Shown piece after piece: positions 63,201 to 64,000 of a DNA stretch of 64,000 nt. Origin of the DNA: Acanthosepion lycidas (Eukaryota > Mollusca > Cephalopoda > Sepiida > Sepiidae); assembly GCA_963932145.1 (NCBI GenBank), contig CAWVQA010000067.1, forward strand, positions 62,001 to 126,000, written 5' to 3'. A model generated the notes under the pieces. It did not search any database, was not told where the DNA came from, and saw only the letters and a list, made by a program, of their open reading frames with translations. Both the position numbers and the translations under genes were made by a program. Numbering within the stretch: position 1 is the first letter of the stretch; each line of letters begins with the position of its first letter.

Positions 63201-64000
63201 CTCATTGTGCATCGAATAGGCTAATAAAATCACTACCAAAAATGACAAGTCTTAAACGACTTTTTTTTTCGTTACCCAAATAACGTGAACTGGGAACCCA
63301 AAGTTGAAGCTTCAAACGGCAATTTAAGGCATTTCTCTTGCAGCTAGGCTACCGGAAGTGGGGTTTATCAGATTCTCCAACTCATTGTGCATCTAATAGG
63401 CGAATAAAATCACTAACAAAAATGACAAATCTTAATCGACTTTTTTTTACGATACCCAAATAACGTGAACTGGGAACCCAAAGTTGAAGCTTCAAACGGC
63501 AATTTAAGGCATTTCTCTTGCAGCTAGGCTACCGGAAGTGGTGTTTATCAGATTCTCCAACTCATTGTGCATCTAATAGGCGAATAAAATCACTACCAAA
63601 AATGACAAATCTTAATCGACTTTTTTTTACGATACCCAAATAACGTGAACTGGGAACCCAAAGTTGAAGCTTCAAACGGCAATTTAAGGCATTTCTCTTG
63701 CAGCTAGACTACCGGAAGTGGGGTTTATCAGATTCTCCAACTCATTGTGCATCGAATAGGCGAATAAAATCACTACCAAAAATGACAAATCTTAAACGAC
63801 TTTTTTTTTCGTTACCCAAATAACGTGAACTGGGAACCCAAAGTTGAAGCTTCAAACGGCAATTTAAGGCATTTCTCTTGCAGCTAGGCTACCGGAAGTG
63901 GGGTTTATCAGATTCTCCAACTCATTGTGCATCTAATAGGCGAATAAAATCACTAACAAAAATGACAAATCTTAATCGACTTTTTTTTACGATACCCAAA
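59683..64000 (+). repeat. Mixed K/L right end, 24 monomers, array continues
   Basis: L pair 59683-60042, K monomer 60043, L run 60223-62382 with tags 'gtggtgttt', 'gtggcgttt' (60763), 'catttccc' (60943), 'caaagaacg' (61123), 'ctctagc' (62023) and 'tatatgatt' (62203). A K run follows at 62383-63282, then a repeat of the L/K/L boundary trimer (63283-64000). All 29 complete monomers from 58603 to 63822 are exactly 180 bp. Monomer 63643 mixes K 'catcgaat' and 'aaacgac' with L 'aggcgaat'. The final copy (63823) is cut by the window end. Confidence 0.85.

Larger units (their letters stand above)
1..64000 (+). repeat. Tandem satellite array, about 180-bp monomer, about 356 copies
   Basis: The same roughly 180-bp unit repeats head to tail through the whole window with no interruption. 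Monomer starts fall at 1, 181, 361, 541, 719, 899 and so on to 63823, and the last copy is cut by the window edge two bases short. Most copies are exactly 180 bp; the rest are 176-183 bp because of 1-4 bp indels, and one pair is fused by a 72-bp deletion. All copies share one orientation. The strand given is the one I read; no coding strand is implied. Nucleosome-scale length, AT richness and megabase-style homogenisation are typical of centromeric or pericentromeric satellites, but location on the chromosome is inference. I do not recognise the family, so I give no name. Confidence 0.98.

Noticed and set aside
1-64000. CRISPR array
   Set aside because: Direct repeats are present, but there are no variable spacers: the whole 180 bp is repeated, and no cas genes are near.
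1-64000. CENP-B box (TTCGnnnnAnnCGGG) in the monomer
   Set aside because: The closest stretch, 'ttcgatacccaaataacg', lacks the required A and the CGGG end. Neither strand of the consensus contains the essential bases.
1-64000. Known satellites: human alpha (171 bp), Arabidopsis 180-bp centromere repeat, Drosophila 359-bp repeat
   Set aside because: Similar in length or multiple only. The consensus does not resemble what I know of those sequences, but no database search was possible.
1-64000. Transposon, LTR, tRNA, rRNA or telomere repeat inserted in the array
   Set aside because: Monomer phase can be followed through the entire window with only 1-4 bp changes and one 72-bp deletion. There is no room for an insertion and no foreign sequence.
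1-64000. Regular higher-order repeat across the whole window
   Set aside because: Block sizes differ (2, 3, 8, 9, 12, 15, 19 and 40 monomers), and copies are shortened or extended. No single period spans the array as in human alpha satellite.

Overview
The whole 64 kb is one uninterrupted head-to-tail satellite DNA array. The repeat unit is about 180 bp. By tracking the 'acgtgaactggg' start in every line I count about 356 monomers, all on the same strand, from base 1 to base 64000, and both ends of the window lie inside the array. I found no gene, RNA gene, transposon, inversion or unique-sequence island. An array of nucleosome-length monomers on this scale points to a eukaryotic centromeric, pericentromeric or subtelomeric heterochromatin block. 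I do not recognise the monomer, so the species and even the kingdom stay open. A hand-made consensus has 68 G+C of 180 (about 38%). CpG is close to expectation (5 to 6 seen, about 6.3 expected), which argues weakly against an old, heavily methylated vertebrate satellite.

Monomer positions below are numbered 1-180 from 'acgtgaactggg' to 'cccaaata'. Fixed landmarks are a perfect 12-bp palindrome at 22-33 containing a HindIII site, 'ACCGGAAGTG' at 69-78, AATAAA at 121-126 and a T9 tract at 159-167. Diagnostic sites separate subfamilies: G/A39, G/A66, A/T88, T/G112, A/G117, T/G120, T/A154, T/A167, and a double change at 180 and 1 ('aaatgtcgtg').

Layout: (1) 1-718, left edge with two strongly diverged monomers at 361-718. 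(2) 719-18712, the G39/G66/A117 subfamily, built by nested tandem duplication: a 9-monomer block, then a 40-monomer (7,197 bp) block duplicated in tandem, with 3-monomer and 8-monomer duplications inside it. (3) 17633-23752, a 19-monomer duplication and a shift to A39. (4) 23753-30693, transition to A66/G117, the most heterogeneous zone, with a 72-bp deletion near 25173. (5) 30694-33564, a dimeric higher-order repeat including a 720-bp duplication that looks perfect. (6) 33565-39322, emergence of subfamily K (G112, A154). (7) 39323-64000, alternating blocks of subfamily K and subfamily L (G120, A167), generated by repeated block duplications of 8, 12 and 15 monomers and by copying of a few K/L junctions.

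The interest is in the evolutionary record and not in a gene system. Nearly every block step is a whole number of monomers, and several block edges fall in hybrid monomers whose left and right halves come from different parents, as expected from unequal crossing over or in-register template switching. I found no previously undescribed gene or defence system here.
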